A stretch of DNA of 64,000 bases from Oleiphilus messinensis. GTDB lineage: Bacteria; Pseudomonadota; Gammaproteobacteria; Pseudomonadales; Oleiphilaceae. Shown one piece after another: positions 17,412-26,200 of the stretch. Position numbers and translations under genes: made by a program. How positions within the stretch are numbered: position 1 is the stretch's first letter; each line of letters opens with the position of its first letter. The DNA is taken from assembly GCF_002162375.1 (NCBI RefSeq), contig NZ_CP021425.1:1609501-1673500 (forward strand), read 5' to 3'. Below the pieces are notes generated by a model. The model saw nothing but the letters and a program-made list of their open reading frames with translations, had not been told where the DNA came from and searched no databases.

Positions 17412-18422
17412 ATGATGGAATTTAGAAAAGAGATGCACCGAACCGGCGAGTTTCCTCACCGTGGTCGTGGTATTCCGGGTGTATTGTGGAAGAATTTTTT
17501 GCTCTGGTTTGATTCTGAAGCGGTAAATCGTGCCGAAGCAAATCAAGATGCAGATTCAGACAGCGAAATTGTTCGCCGGGTTAACTGGGTAAGGTGTTTC
17601 CCGTTTTTGGTGGTACATCTTGCTTGTATTGCTGTGCTGTGGACGGGGTGGAGCCCCTTCGCAGTCGGTATCTGTTTCGCGCTTTTCTGGGTCAGAATGT
17701 TCGCTGTGACCGCGTTTTACCACCGTTATTTTTCACACCGGAGTTTTAAAGCAAGTCGCGGTTGGCAGTTTGTTTTTGCCGTGCTGGGTAATTCCGCTGC
17801 GCAACGGGGTCCGCTTTGGTGGGCCTCCCATCACCGCCGTCATCATAAACACTCGGATCAGCTGCAGGACGTGCATTCGCCTGTGCGCCACGGTTTCTGG
17901 TGGAGCCATGTGGGGTGGTTTATGAGTGACGCAGGCTTCAAGACGGATTACTCCGTGATTAAAGACCTGGCAAGATACCCAGAGCTGCGATTCCTGAATC
18001 GGTTCGACAGTCTGGTGCCATTCGCATTGATTGTGCTTTTATACCTGACCGGTGAAATAGCCGCAGCGGCCTGGCCTGCGTTGCAAACAAGCGGTTGGCA
18101 GTTGGTGGTATGGGGCTTTTTTATTTCGACCGTGATCTTGTTTCATGCAACGTTCACCATTAATTCTCTTGGCCACATTTGGGGTAAGCGTCGCTTTAAA
18201 ACCCGAGACCAGAGCCGGAATAATCTCTGGCTTGCGTTACTGACGTTAGGGGAGGGCTGGCACAACAATCATCATCGTTTTGCGGTATCAGCCCGGCAGG
18301 GATTCTACTGGTGGGAAGTCGATATTTCTTATGGCATTTTAAAAATTATGGCATGGCTGCGCATCGTTCAGGATCTCAATCCTGTGCCAGCGCATGTGTT
18401 GCGTGAAGGTCGTAGATCATGA
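17412..18422 (+). CDS. Fatty-acid desaturase, acyl-CoA delta-9 type
   Basis: 336 residues, integral membrane non-haem diiron desaturase. The three histidine boxes are complete: HRYFSH (FYHRYFSHRSF), HHRRHHKHSD and WHNNHHRF. Four hydrophobic stretches surround them. The layout is that of stearoyl-CoA/palmitoyl-CoA delta-9 desaturases. It follows photolyase by 7 bp and precedes several lipid-modifying genes, so it probably supplies unsaturated chains for the CFA-synthase-type enzyme further down. Two tandem ATG codons (17412 and 17415) leave a one-residue doubt on the start. Confidence 0.93.
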   Translation: MMEFRKEMHRTGEFPHRGRGIPGVLWKNFLLWFDSEAVNRAEANQDADSDSEIVRRVNWVRCFPFLVVHLACIAVLWTGWSPFAVGICFALFWVRMFAVTAFYHRYFSHRSFKASRGWQFVFAVLGNSAAQRGPLWWASHHRRHHKHSDQLQDVHSPVRHGFWWSHVGWFMSDAGFKTDYSVIKDLARYPELRFLNRFDSLVPFALIVLLYLTGEIAAAAWPALQTSGWQLVVWGFFISTVILFHATFTINSLGHIWGKRRFKTRDQSRNNLWLALLTLGEGWHNNHHRFAVSARQGFYWWEVDISYGILKIMAWLRIVQDLNPVPAHVLREGRRS

Positions 18423-18498
18423 ATAAAGCGCTAATGATCGAATGCAGTAGCCGGATCGGATGCTTTGAAACGAAGGTGGAAAAGAGGGCGGGAAAACG

Positions 18499-18966
18499 AT
18501 GAATATGAGTATCGCAGAAGCGAATCCTGTGCTGTCGGAAGCGCAACACTGTATCGATAGGTTCAAGCGCTTGTATCAGGATTTGAATCGGGAAACTGTA
18601 AACAATGGTCTGTTGGAGGCGGTATACAGTGATGATATCCACTTTGAGGATAGCTTCCACCAAATTAACGGACTTAAAGCCCTGCAAGCGTATTGTGCCT
18701 CGCTCTACGAGAATGTGCTGTATTGCGATTTTGTCTTTCATGATACGTGGCTGGACACCGACTCCGCGATGCTAACCTGGTCAATGAATTATGCTCATCC
18801 GAAGTTGAAGCACGGCGATAATTTGTATGTTTGCGGTGCAACCCATCTCCGTTTTCATCAAAAAGTCTATTGGCATCGAGATTATTTTGATGGTGGGCAG
18901 CTGCTTTACGAGCACATCCCGGTGCTGGGTTTGATAATCAGTAAATTGAAGAAGAGGATGGCCTGA
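18499..18966 (+). CDS. NTF2/SnoaL-like small protein
   Basis: 155 residues with the cone-shaped NTF2-like fold suggested by RFKRLYQDLNRETVNNGLLEAVYSDDIHFEDSFHQINGLKALQAYCASLYENV followed by alternating strands ending HRDYFDGGQLLYEHIPVLG. Such proteins bind small hydrophobic ligands or act as isomerases. One is commonly found in the RpoE-ChrR regulon next to an SDR and a CFA synthase. No catalytic residue can be assigned with confidence. Confidence 0.8.
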   Translation: MNMSIAEANPVLSEAQHCIDRFKRLYQDLNRETVNNGLLEAVYSDDIHFEDSFHQINGLKALQAYCASLYENVLYCDFVFHDTWLDTDSAMLTWSMNYAHPKLKHGDNLYVCGATHLRFHQKVYWHRDYFDGGQLLYEHIPVLGLIISKLKKRMA

Positions 18967-19014
18967 TACAAGTCAGGTTTGTGGGGAACTGTTTTAAAAA
19001 ACGGGGCACTGAGT

Positions 19015-19803
19015 ATGACTGAACGAATCTGGATTATAGGCGCATCTTCAGGGATTGGTGAGGCACTGGTACGAGAGTGGCTGCAGCATGACGTAAAGCT
19101 GATCATTAGTGCCCGTCGGGCTTCCTGTCTGGAGCAGCTTGCCCAGCTGGAACCTGAAAAGGTTATCGCACTCCCTATGGATATTACAGAGGCCAAGTCA
19201 GTGATTGATGCCGCCAACGAAATTGGTCGATCAGGCGGTGTTGACAGAATTGTCATTAATGCCGGGACTTGTGAGTACCTTGATGCGGAAGACATCGATT
19301 TGAAGATGGTGCGCCGGGTGATGGAAACCAATTTTTTTGGTGCGGTCAGCGTGGTAAAAGCCGGTCTGCCACTGCTTCGACAGGCAGCGAGTGTGGGTAG
19401 TAAGCATCGTCCAGAGCTTGTATTTGTCTCCAGTAGCGTGACCTATCAGGCCTTACCCCGAGCAGGTGCATACGGTGCGTCCAAGGCAGCGCTACGGTAT
19501 TTCGCGGAAGCGTTGTACTGTGATTTGCAGCATGAAGGAATTTCCGTGCGTGTTGTGAGTCCCGGGTTTGTGCGTACACCGCTTACTGATCTGAACGATT
19601 TCCCCATGCCTTTTCTGATTGAACCCGATGAGGCTGCCCGGCGTATTGTCAGCGGCCTGTCTGGCAAGCGGTTCGATATCCATTTTCCCGGGCGATTCAC
19701 CTGGTGGCTCAAGGCAATAGCAATGTTACCCGGCAGGCTTCGATGGCGCGTGGCGGGCAGGTTATCCCGACACCGTGAGCAGTCCGGGCAGCCGGTCAAT
19801 TGA
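19015..19803 (+). CDS. Short-chain dehydrogenase/reductase (SDR)
   Basis: About 262 residues. The N-terminal cofactor motif IIGASSGIGEALV (TGxxxGxG type) is near the start, NAG occurs in VINAGTCEY, and the active-site Ser and YxxxK are in VFVSSSVTYQALPRAGAYGASKAAL. A C-terminal tail (RFTWWLKAIAMLPGRLRWRVAGRL) may associate with the membrane. The start was placed at ATG 19015, which gives the usual short N-terminus; the frame is open upstream. It lies between the NTF2-like gene and an FAD oxidoreductase and just touches the latter. Its substrate is unknown. Confidence 0.9.
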   Translation: MTERIWIIGASSGIGEALVREWLQHDVKLIISARRASCLEQLAQLEPEKVIALPMDITEAKSVIDAANEIGRSGGVDRIVINAGTCEYLDAEDIDLKMVRRVMETNFFGAVSVVKAGLPLLRQAASVGSKHRPELVFVSSSVTYQALPRAGAYGASKAALRYFAEALYCDLQHEGISVRVVSPGFVRTPLTDLNDFPMPFLIEPDEAARRIVSGLSGKRFDIHFPGRFTWWLKAIAMLPGRLRWRVAGRLSRHREQSGQPVN

Positions 19804-19814
19804 GAGGATTTATT

Positions 19815-21149
19815 GTGAATAAAGCAGAACAATTACAAACTCAATCGCACAAGCCCGGCCAGCGCATTGCTGTAATCGGGGGCGGGATATCAGGGCTGAC
19901 AGTAGCTCATTTATTGAGTGCTCAACATCAGGTCGTATTGTTTGAATCTAACGCCTATGTCGGTGGACATACGCACACCCGTAATGTTGCTTTGTCGGGT
20001 CGAAACTATCCGGTGAACACGGGTTTTATCGTATTTAATGACTGGACTTACCCGAACTTTATCAAACTGATGGATCGACTGAAAGTGCAGAGTGAAGCAT
20101 CGGATATGAGTTTCAGTGTTCGATGTGAAAACACTGGACTGGAATACAATGGCACCAATCTGAATAGTTTGTTTGCTCAACGGGTTAATTTGGTCAGGCC
20201 GTCGTTTTTGCGTATGGTTGCCGATATTTTGAAATTCAATAAGCAGACGGTGGCATTGTTGCAGCAGGGCGGGGTGAGCGACGATCAGACCTTGGGAGGT
20301 TTTTTGGCTCAAGAAGGTTACTCGGACAGTTTTTTAAAATACTACGTGATACCCATGGGGGCGGCAATCTGGTCTGCCTCGATTGATGTGATGAAGGGCT
20401 TTCCGTTACGCTTTTTCCTGCAGTTTTTCAATAATCATGGCATGTTGAGCGTGGATGATCGCCCACAATGGCGCGTGATTAAAAACGGCTCCAGTGCTTA
20501 TATTGATCCTTTGATCGAGCCGTTCAAAAAGAATATCAGACTGAGTGCCCCGGTACTCAAAGTGAACCGTTCCGATACCGCCGTTGAAGTGATCACCGAG
20601 TCTTCCCGGGACTATTTTGATCAGGTAGTTTTTGCCTGTCACAGTGATCAGGCGTTGCAAATGCTGGGCGACCCAAGCGCGATAGAAAATGAGGTGCTCG
20701 GGGCGCTTCCTTATCAGGACAATGATGTGGTGTTACATACCGATACGCGCCTGCTTCCGAAGCGCAAGCGGGCTTGGGCAAGCTGGAATTATCATATTCC
20801 GCAACGCAGCAGTGACCGTGCAATGGTGACCTATAACATGAATATGCTGCAAAATTTTCATGATGCGAGCGAGACCTTCCTGGTTACGCTGAACCGCAAT
20901 CATGAGATCGCACCGGACAGGATCATTGAGTGCTACCAGTACAGCCATCCGGTTTTTACGGAAGACGGCATTAAAGCGCAACAGAAACATCATTTGATTA
21001 GTGGTATGAATCGAACTCACTACGCTGGCGCGTATTGGTTCAATGGCTTCCATGAAGACGGGGTTAACAGCGCTTTGCGTGTGGCCCAGGCATTTGGCCG
21101 CTCACTGGATGGTTCTTGTCCCGATGACCAGGTTAAAAAACGTGCTTAG
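19815..21149 (+). CDS. FAD-dependent oxidoreductase, amine-oxidase superfamily
   Basis: About 444 residues from the GTG at 19815, which has GAGAGG 8 nt upstream. FAD motif RIAVIGGGISGLTVAHLLS, then LFESNAYVGGHTHT, and a C-terminal SGMNRTHYAGAYWFNGFHEDGVNSA that closes the FAD site. This subgroup is regularly followed by DUF1365 and CFA-synthase genes, exactly as here. In Rhodobacter related genes of the stress regulon take part in making modified (furan-containing) fatty acids, so a role in oxidising a methylated acyl chain is possible. That is inference. Confidence 0.9.
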   Translation: MNKAEQLQTQSHKPGQRIAVIGGGISGLTVAHLLSAQHQVVLFESNAYVGGHTHTRNVALSGRNYPVNTGFIVFNDWTYPNFIKLMDRLKVQSEASDMSFSVRCENTGLEYNGTNLNSLFAQRVNLVRPSFLRMVADILKFNKQTVALLQQGGVSDDQTLGGFLAQEGYSDSFLKYYVIPMGAAIWSASIDVMKGFPLRFFLQFFNNHGMLSVDDRPQWRVIKNGSSAYIDPLIEPFKKNIRLSAPVLKVNRSDTAVEVITESSRDYFDQVVFACHSDQALQMLGDPSAIENEVLGALPYQDNDVVLHTDTRLLPKRKRAWASWNYHIPQRSSDRAMVTYNMNMLQNFHDASETFLVTLNRNHEIAPDRIIECYQYSHPVFTEDGIKAQQKHHLISGMNRTHYAGAYWFNGFHEDGVNSALRVAQAFGRSLDGSCPDDQVKKRA

Positions 21150-22086
21150 ATCCAGACCAAAGCTAACCGCCGTGTGTTCAGTAGCTCCCCGTTCAGACCG
21201 TGGCGATGCACTCGCCACGGACTATCTCTCAAGTGCAGTTTATAGCGGCTGGGTGCGTCACCGTCGCTTTGTGCCGGTTTCACATGAATTTGAATACCCT
21301 ATATTCATGTTGTATTTGAATCTCGATGAACTCACGAGCGTTTTTAATCAAAAATGGTTCTGTTCACTCGAGCATTTCAATCTGGTCAGCTTCCGGCGTC
21401 GCGATTATTTGGCGGGCAGCGTGGATTTGCCACAATCACCCGGCGCGAAAACAGACCCGGCTTCGGACTTGAAACAGGCGGTGATACACCGGGTGACAGA
21501 AGCGGCTCAAGCGCAAGGACTTATCCCGCCCGATATTCATACGGTGTGCCTGCTTACTCATGTGCGCTACCTGAATGTCATATTTAATCCGGTGAGTTTT
21601 TACTATTGTTTTGATGTCTCCGGCAATCTTGTTGCAATTGTTGCGGAAATTACGAATACACCCTGGGGCGAACGTCATGCTTATGTGCTGCTTGTGGGGC
21701 AGTCCAGTGAGCGCATGCAATACCGGTTGGCAGGGCAGGCCAAGCATCGCTTCAGCTTTGATAAAAATTTCCATGTGTCGCCTTTCAATCCAATGAATAT
21801 GCGCTATTTTTGGACCTTTGCAAGCCCACAGGACACAGTGTTGGTTCACATGGACAATTGTATGCATGAAGCGGTGGACGGAACAGTAGATCAACCTGTT
21901 CCAGCTGCGTATCCGTTGAAGCATTTTGATGCAACCCTGCGCCTGGAGCGCAAAAATTTTCAGCAACATTTTGCAAAAACGTTGATCCGATCACCGTTGA
22001 TGACCGTAAAAGTGGTATCTGGAATTTATTGGCAGGCGTTGCGCTTGTGGCTTAAGCGTGCGCCATTTTATGACCATCCGAACTGA
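21124..22086 (+). CDS. DUF1365-family protein
   Basis: The domain starts near AVYSGWVRHRRFVPVSHEFEYPIFMLYLNLDEL and continues through VCLLTHVRYLNVIFNPVSFYYCFD, EITNTPWGERHAYVL and FHVSPFNPMNMRYFW, all characteristic of DUF1365. The function is unknown, but the family nearly always stands between an FAD oxidoreductase and a CFA-synthase gene. The start is uncertain. The ATG at 21124, overlapping the previous gene by 26 bp, was chosen; a GTG near 21172 is another candidate. The longer open frame from 21043 mainly overlaps the preceding gene. Confidence 0.87.
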   Translation: MTRLKNVLRSRPKLTAVCSVAPRSDRGDALATDYLSSAVYSGWVRHRRFVPVSHEFEYPIFMLYLNLDELTSVFNQKWFCSLEHFNLVSFRRRDYLAGSVDLPQSPGAKTDPASDLKQAVIHRVTEAAQAQGLIPPDIHTVCLLTHVRYLNVIFNPVSFYYCFDVSGNLVAIVAEITNTPWGERHAYVLLVGQSSERMQYRLAGQAKHRFSFDKNFHVSPFNPMNMRYFWTFASPQDTVLVHMDNCMHEAVDGTVDQPVPAAYPLKHFDATLRLERKNFQQHFAKTLIRSPLMTVKVVSGIYWQALRLWLKRAPFYDHPN

Positions 22087-22111
22087 CAATAATGTGATTG
22101 AGGGGAGTATT

Positions 22112-23356
22112 ATGGATCGTCCGGCTACATGGGACAGCACGAAAGAGCGTCGCGGGCTGTGGGTTTCAATTGCCCGAAAACTGGTATTCCATCAATTGTC
22201 TCAGTTACACACGGGGTGTATAGAGCTCCGCGAGGGCGATAACGTCTATCATTTTGGCGAAGTGTGGGTGTCTGGCGCTGACCTGGTGGCGGAACTGCAT
22301 GTTAAAGACCCGGATTGCTATCTGGATATTCTGACCGGAGGCAGCATTGGCGCAGCCGAAGCGTATATGACCGGAGACTGGTCCACGCCTGACCTTACAG
22401 CTTTGGTCAGAGTGATGGTGCGTAATCGTGATATTCTCGATCGTATGGAAGGGGGCTTGGCTCTGCTTTCTCGGCCATTCCTGACTGCCCTGTCCCTGCT
22501 GCGACGCAATACGGAGAAAGGGGCGCGCCGCAATATCGCGGCGCACTATGATTTAGGCAATGACTTCTTTAAGCGCTTTCTCGACCCGACCATGATGTAT
22601 TCCTCCGGTATTTTTCCGGAGAAAGATGCGTCGATGGAGCAGGCCTCTTTACATAAGCTGAAAACAATCTGTGAACGATTGCAGCTCAAACCGGGAGAGC
22701 ACGTGATTGAAATCGGTACCGGTTGGGGTGGATTTGCGCTCTACGCTGCAAAACACTATGGCGTTCAGGTCACAACGACAACAATATCGCAGCAACAATT
22801 TAACTATGCGAAAGCGGAAATAGAGGCTCAGGGATTGCAGGATCAGATCACCCTGTTATCGGAGGACTATCGGCGTTTGGAAGGTCAGTACGACAAGCTG
22901 GTATCGATCGAAATGATTGAGGCTGTCGGGGCGGAGTTTTATCCTGACTTCTTTGCCACCTGCTCACGATTGTTGAGGCCTGGTGGTTTGATGGTCATTC
23001 AGGCCATAACCATAGAGGATCAACGCTTTGAACAGGCACGACGCAGCGTTGACTTTATCAAGCGTTATATTTTTCCGGGCAGTTGCATTCCTTCCACACA
23101 GTCGTTGTGCACAGCCGCGATGAAAGCCTCTGATATGCGCTTGGTGGCCTTTACCGATTTTGCCGAGCATTATGCCCGGACGCTCAATGCCTGGTTTCAG
23201 CGTTTCCAGTTGAATCGGGCGGAAATTGAGAGCCTCGGTTACAGTGAAACATTTCTGAAAATGTGGGAGTTTTATCTTTGTTATTGTGAAGGCGGGTTCG
23301 CAGAGCGTTCGATAGGTGTGGCCCACTTTACCTTTGCCAAGCCTTTATTCCGGTGA
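22112..23356 (+). CDS. cfa: Cyclopropane-fatty-acyl-phospholipid synthase (CFA synthase-type methyltransferase)
   Basis: 414 residues from ATG 22112, which has a strong GAGGGGAG ribosome site. It transfers a methyl(ene) group from S-adenosylmethionine to a cis double bond in membrane lipids. Seen: LTGGSIGAAEAYMTGDW, NIAAHYDLGNDFFKRFLDPTMMYSSG, the SAM motif VIEIGTGWGGFALYAA, VSIEMIEAVG and a late YCEGGF. In RpoE-ChrR regulons such enzymes help protect against singlet oxygen, in some species as part of furan-fatty-acid formation. DUF2878 follows after 3 bp. Confidence 0.94.
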   Translation: MDRPATWDSTKERRGLWVSIARKLVFHQLSQLHTGCIELREGDNVYHFGEVWVSGADLVAELHVKDPDCYLDILTGGSIGAAEAYMTGDWSTPDLTALVRVMVRNRDILDRMEGGLALLSRPFLTALSLLRRNTEKGARRNIAAHYDLGNDFFKRFLDPTMMYSSGIFPEKDASMEQASLHKLKTICERLQLKPGEHVIEIGTGWGGFALYAAKHYGVQVTTTTISQQQFNYAKAEIEAQGLQDQITLLSEDYRRLEGQYDKLVSIEMIEAVGAEFYPDFFATCSRLLRPGGLMVIQAITIEDQRFEQARRSVDFIKRYIFPGSCIPSTQSLCTAAMKASDMRLVAFTDFAEHYARTLNAWFQRFQLNRAEIESLGYSETFLKMWEFYLCYCEGGFAERSIGVAHFTFAKPLFR

Positions 23357-23359
23357 ACT

Positions 23360-23938
23360 GTGAGCGCATCTGATCGTTATGCACAAGGGGCTGCCAGCAG
23401 GACAGCCCATATGTTAATTAATGCGGGGTTGTTCCAGATCTGCTGGTTCCTGGCGGTTGTATTGCAAAGTAACTGGATGTGGTGGGCGGTTGTATTGATG
23501 CTCGCCCACGCGCTCATTTATGTGGCCGGAAACCTGAGAGCCTTGAGAGCGGTAGTTTTTGTTGCCATTCTGGGAATTGTGCTGGATACCGGCTTGCGTT
23601 GGAGTGGAACCTATCTGTTCCCCGGACAGGAGTTGGATATCGGGGCATGGATGTTGCCGTTGTGGCTTTATGGTCTTTGGCTGGCATTCGCACTGACAAT
23701 CCCGATTTCCCTGAGTTGGTTGGCACAGCGGCGTGTACTTTGGGTTGTTAGCTGTGGGGTTATTGGTCCGGTATCTTACCTCGCCGGACGAAAACTCGGG
23801 GCGATAGATTATCCTGACGTGACGATTGCCGTGCAGGCAGTCCAATGGTCTGGACTGGCTTGGATTACCCAGGATTTTCTCGACGTTACGGTGCGGGACA
23901 ACGATTCGGATGCGAACTCAGATGTTGCTCAAGGGTGA
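23360..23938 (+). CDS. DUF2878 membrane protein
   Basis: 192 residues, GTG start 3 bp after the cfa stop. It has about five or six membrane helices with motifs NAGLFQICWFLAVV, DTGLRWSGTYLFPG and SYLAGRKLGAIDY, which match DUF2878. The family is of unknown function and is often encoded directly after CFA-synthase genes. It is probably an inner-membrane partner in the same lipid pathway. Confidence 0.82.
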   Translation: MSASDRYAQGAASRTAHMLINAGLFQICWFLAVVLQSNWMWWAVVLMLAHALIYVAGNLRALRAVVFVAILGIVLDTGLRWSGTYLFPGQELDIGAWMLPLWLYGLWLAFALTIPISLSWLAQRRVLWVVSCGVIGPVSYLAGRKLGAIDYPDVTIAVQAVQWSGLAWITQDFLDVTVRDNDSDANSDVAQG

Positions 23939-24800
23939 AGGTTTGTGCGCTCGGGTGGGCAGGCGGTTCTGCAGCAAAGTAGTTATAGGTTGGTTTGCTG
24001 TTTGGAGTCTGGATTGCTCCGCTGCCACCATTCTGTCATGGATGGGCACGGCAACGGACATCGAGTCTGGTGATGATCTGTATCATGAATATTATCGGGT
24101 TACTTTAAATCCCGAGAATGAGTATGCAACCGCAAAGGTAGTCTATGTGAGTCCGGCGGGTGAAGTCTTTGCATTTAAAACGTTGAACTACGAGCCGCGA
24201 ATGCTCGCGCCCCAATTGGTCTTCACCGATTTCAGGCGCAACCGTACAACATCCGTTGATCATGCCGAGCGAGGGGACGGAATTGTTATCCAGAATAGCG
24301 AGTCTGGCCGTGAGGAGCGGGTTTCGGCAGCAGCGCTCCCGATGGTTATTGATGCAGGGTTTGACCGATTGGTTCAATCACACTGGTTCGACTTGATCGC
24401 AGGGGAAACAATCAAATTTTCATTTTTAGCGTTGAATCGGGCGGAATGGATTCGTTTTCGCATGAAATCCAGTGAAATTGATAAAGCCTCTGGCATGTCG
24501 GAGGTTTTGCGCTTATCTATTCAACCTGAAAACACCTTTATTCGGTGGCTTGTTGACCCGATTTCTCTGGAATATGACCTCAACACACGACGGTTGCTCA
24601 GGTTTTCCGGCTTAACCAACATTGAAAAGTTTGGGGCTGGCAGCGGGGAGAACTTTTCTGCGAACATTCACTATCGTTTTGCTGTGGATCTGAGGCGCTA
24701 TTTGTCGGAGAAACGTTGGTACCCCGGTGTCGTGAGTAAGTGGTTTGAAGTCGGTGAAGCGCGCGCTAACGGGATGAGAGAGGCCGTCGCGAGTGAATGA
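23922..24800 (+). CDS. Unknown exported protein at the end of the stress/lipid operon
   Basis: About 292 residues from the ATG at 23922, overlapping the DUF2878 gene by 17 bp; a start 12 bp upstream is also possible. An N-terminal hydrophobic stretch (VVIGWFAVWSLDCSAA) reads as a signal peptide with a cleavage site near SAA. The mature part is beta-rich (YHEYYRVTLNPENEYATAKVVYVSPAGEVFAFKTLNYEP) and has no cysteine-based or catalytic motif I recognise. The position after cfa and DUF2878 suggests a periplasmic lipid-related role. Its end lies 2 bp from the convergent AraC-type gene. Confidence 0.7.
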   Translation: MLLKGEGLCARVGRRFCSKVVIGWFAVWSLDCSAATILSWMGTATDIESGDDLYHEYYRVTLNPENEYATAKVVYVSPAGEVFAFKTLNYEPRMLAPQLVFTDFRRNRTTSVDHAERGDGIVIQNSESGREERVSAAALPMVIDAGFDRLVQSHWFDLIAGETIKFSFLALNRAEWIRFRMKSSEIDKASGMSEVLRLSIQPENTFIRWLVDPISLEYDLNTRRLLRFSGLTNIEKFGAGSGENFSANIHYRFAVDLRRYLSEKRWYPGVVSKWFEVGEARANGMREAVASE

Positions 24801-24802
24801 AT

Positions 24803-25852
24803 TCATGACTGATGGCGTGCCTGGCGTGCTTGGAATGCTTTTCGATACTCCGAAGGCGTGGCTCCGGTCTGATTGCGAAAGGCGCGTGTAAAGTTGGCCG
24901 AGTCACTATAGCCCAGTTCGGTTGCAATCTGGCTGACACTTTGATCGCTCTGTTCGAGCATCCGTTTGGCACGTAACGTCAATGTTTCATTCGCGATCTG
25001 CCGAAAGGTGGTTCCTTCCCGCTGTAAAAGGCGATGCAAGGTTCGGACACTCATAAAAAGCTCCCGGGCGATATCTTCCTGGGTCAGCATTTCTTCCCCG
25101 TCATGATAGAGCAACCGCCTTTGGATTCCTGCACCTAATGTTTGGTCTAACTGCGCCAATTCTTCCATCAATTCATCGCACTGCTTAACACTCATTGAAA
25201 ACGTTGTTGAGTCTGCAAGTGGCAGTGGTACATCCAGTACTTTGGTCGGAATAATCGCCCTGTTCTGGCTGCAGCCCCCCTTTATCGTAACGTTACGGGA
25301 TTGGGCGAAAGCTTCATGATAGGGTTTGAGGTCGTGGCTTATTTCCAGTCGAATCTCCGGCATTGCATCATGCAGCACAAAGTTGGCCATGGTGTACAGG
25401 CTGGCCAGTGTTGCCTCGAGTAAGGCAATTCCAATTGCATCCTCCATCGGGTAGTTGAGTCGCAAATCGATGTAGGTATTGGTTGTTTGTTCGGTAATGC
25501 TAATATCCAGAATAGGTAGAATGACCGGCATATATTGATGCGCGATATAGATCGCATCCCTGGCCGTTGGACTACTCAGGGCGGCAAAGCCAACAATGCC
25601 AAATGCACTCAGGTTCAACCGGGAACCAAATTCCAGAGTAATACCTGGGCGGCATAACCGCAGCACATTTTGCATCAGTGCTTCGAGTTGTTCCGCGCTC
25701 GCCTTGTAATTTTCCAGGCTAAGGGCCGATTCCGGAATATTGGTACCGGCCAACAGCGCCTCTACATCCACACCTTCTTCCTGAGCCATTGTCAACAGGG
25801 GGGGGAAGTACCTGAAATCGAAGACTTTATCTCTAGGGCCAAATATAAACAT
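24803..25852 (-). CDS. AraC-family transcriptional regulator (PF12625-type), second copy of this class
   Basis: 349 residues. N-terminal ligand domain (FPPLLTMAQEEGVDVEALLAGTNI, GRRLNLSAFGIVGFAALSSPTARDA-like region) and C-terminal HTH (EDIARELFMSVRTLHRLLQREG, VSQIATELGYSDSANFTRAFRNQTGATPSEYR). It belongs to the same subfamily as the regulator at 7725-8789 and, like it, faces a set of diiron-like, hydrolase and oxidoreductase genes, here at 26201-29831. A run of eight C lies in codons 16-19 of the open frame and a run of eight G in the leader at about 25869-25876. A start at Met 22 would avoid the C-run. Confidence 0.92.
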   Translation of the reverse strand: MFIFGPRDKVFDFRYFPPLLTMAQEEGVDVEALLAGTNIPESALSLENYKASAEQLEALMQNVLRLCRPGITLEFGSRLNLSAFGIVGFAALSSPTARDAIYIAHQYMPVILPILDISITEQTTNTYIDLRLNYPMEDAIGIALLEATLASLYTMANFVLHDAMPEIRLEISHDLKPYHEAFAQSRNVTIKGGCSQNRAIIPTKVLDVPLPLADSTTFSMSVKQCDELMEELAQLDQTLGAGIQRRLLYHDGEEMLTQEDIARELFMSVRTLHRLLQREGTTFRQIANETLTLRAKRMLEQSDQSVSQIATELGYSDSANFTRAFRNQTGATPSEYRKAFQARQARHQS

Positions 25853-26200
25853 AACAGCATCTTACTATGGGGGGGGCAGCGTCGCCAAGCAATTGTATTC
25901 GCTTGATCGTGAATAAACTTCTGATACGCCATTAAATGATGGTACATATTAAAATGTTATCTAGTCCGAAAATGACAATTTTGTGGCATTAACTAACCTG
26001 ATATAGCGCCCCGGTTCGTGAAAAATAGAATGAATGCCCAGCATGAAAGGGAAACACTGTTATTTGAAGACAGTTTTCCAAGCTTTTAACGCTGAGGCGA
26101 GCCTGTTTGCGCCGACGATCGAAGGAGTGTAACCTGGACCAGATTAGCACCGGGAGCTTGGCCAAATACAGGTTGTCTGACCAACGTACCGGAGTGAAGT
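25853..26200. other. Divergent intergenic region with hairpin at 26050-26079
   Basis: 348 bp between the AraC-type regulator and the PF10118 gene, with no coding potential I can support. It holds a G8 tract at 25869-25876 and an imperfect inverted repeat (GGAAA-C-ACTGT / ACAGT-TTTCC) at 26050-26079. Regulator-binding sites and promoters for both directions should lie here, but I could not define them. Confidence 0.6.
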
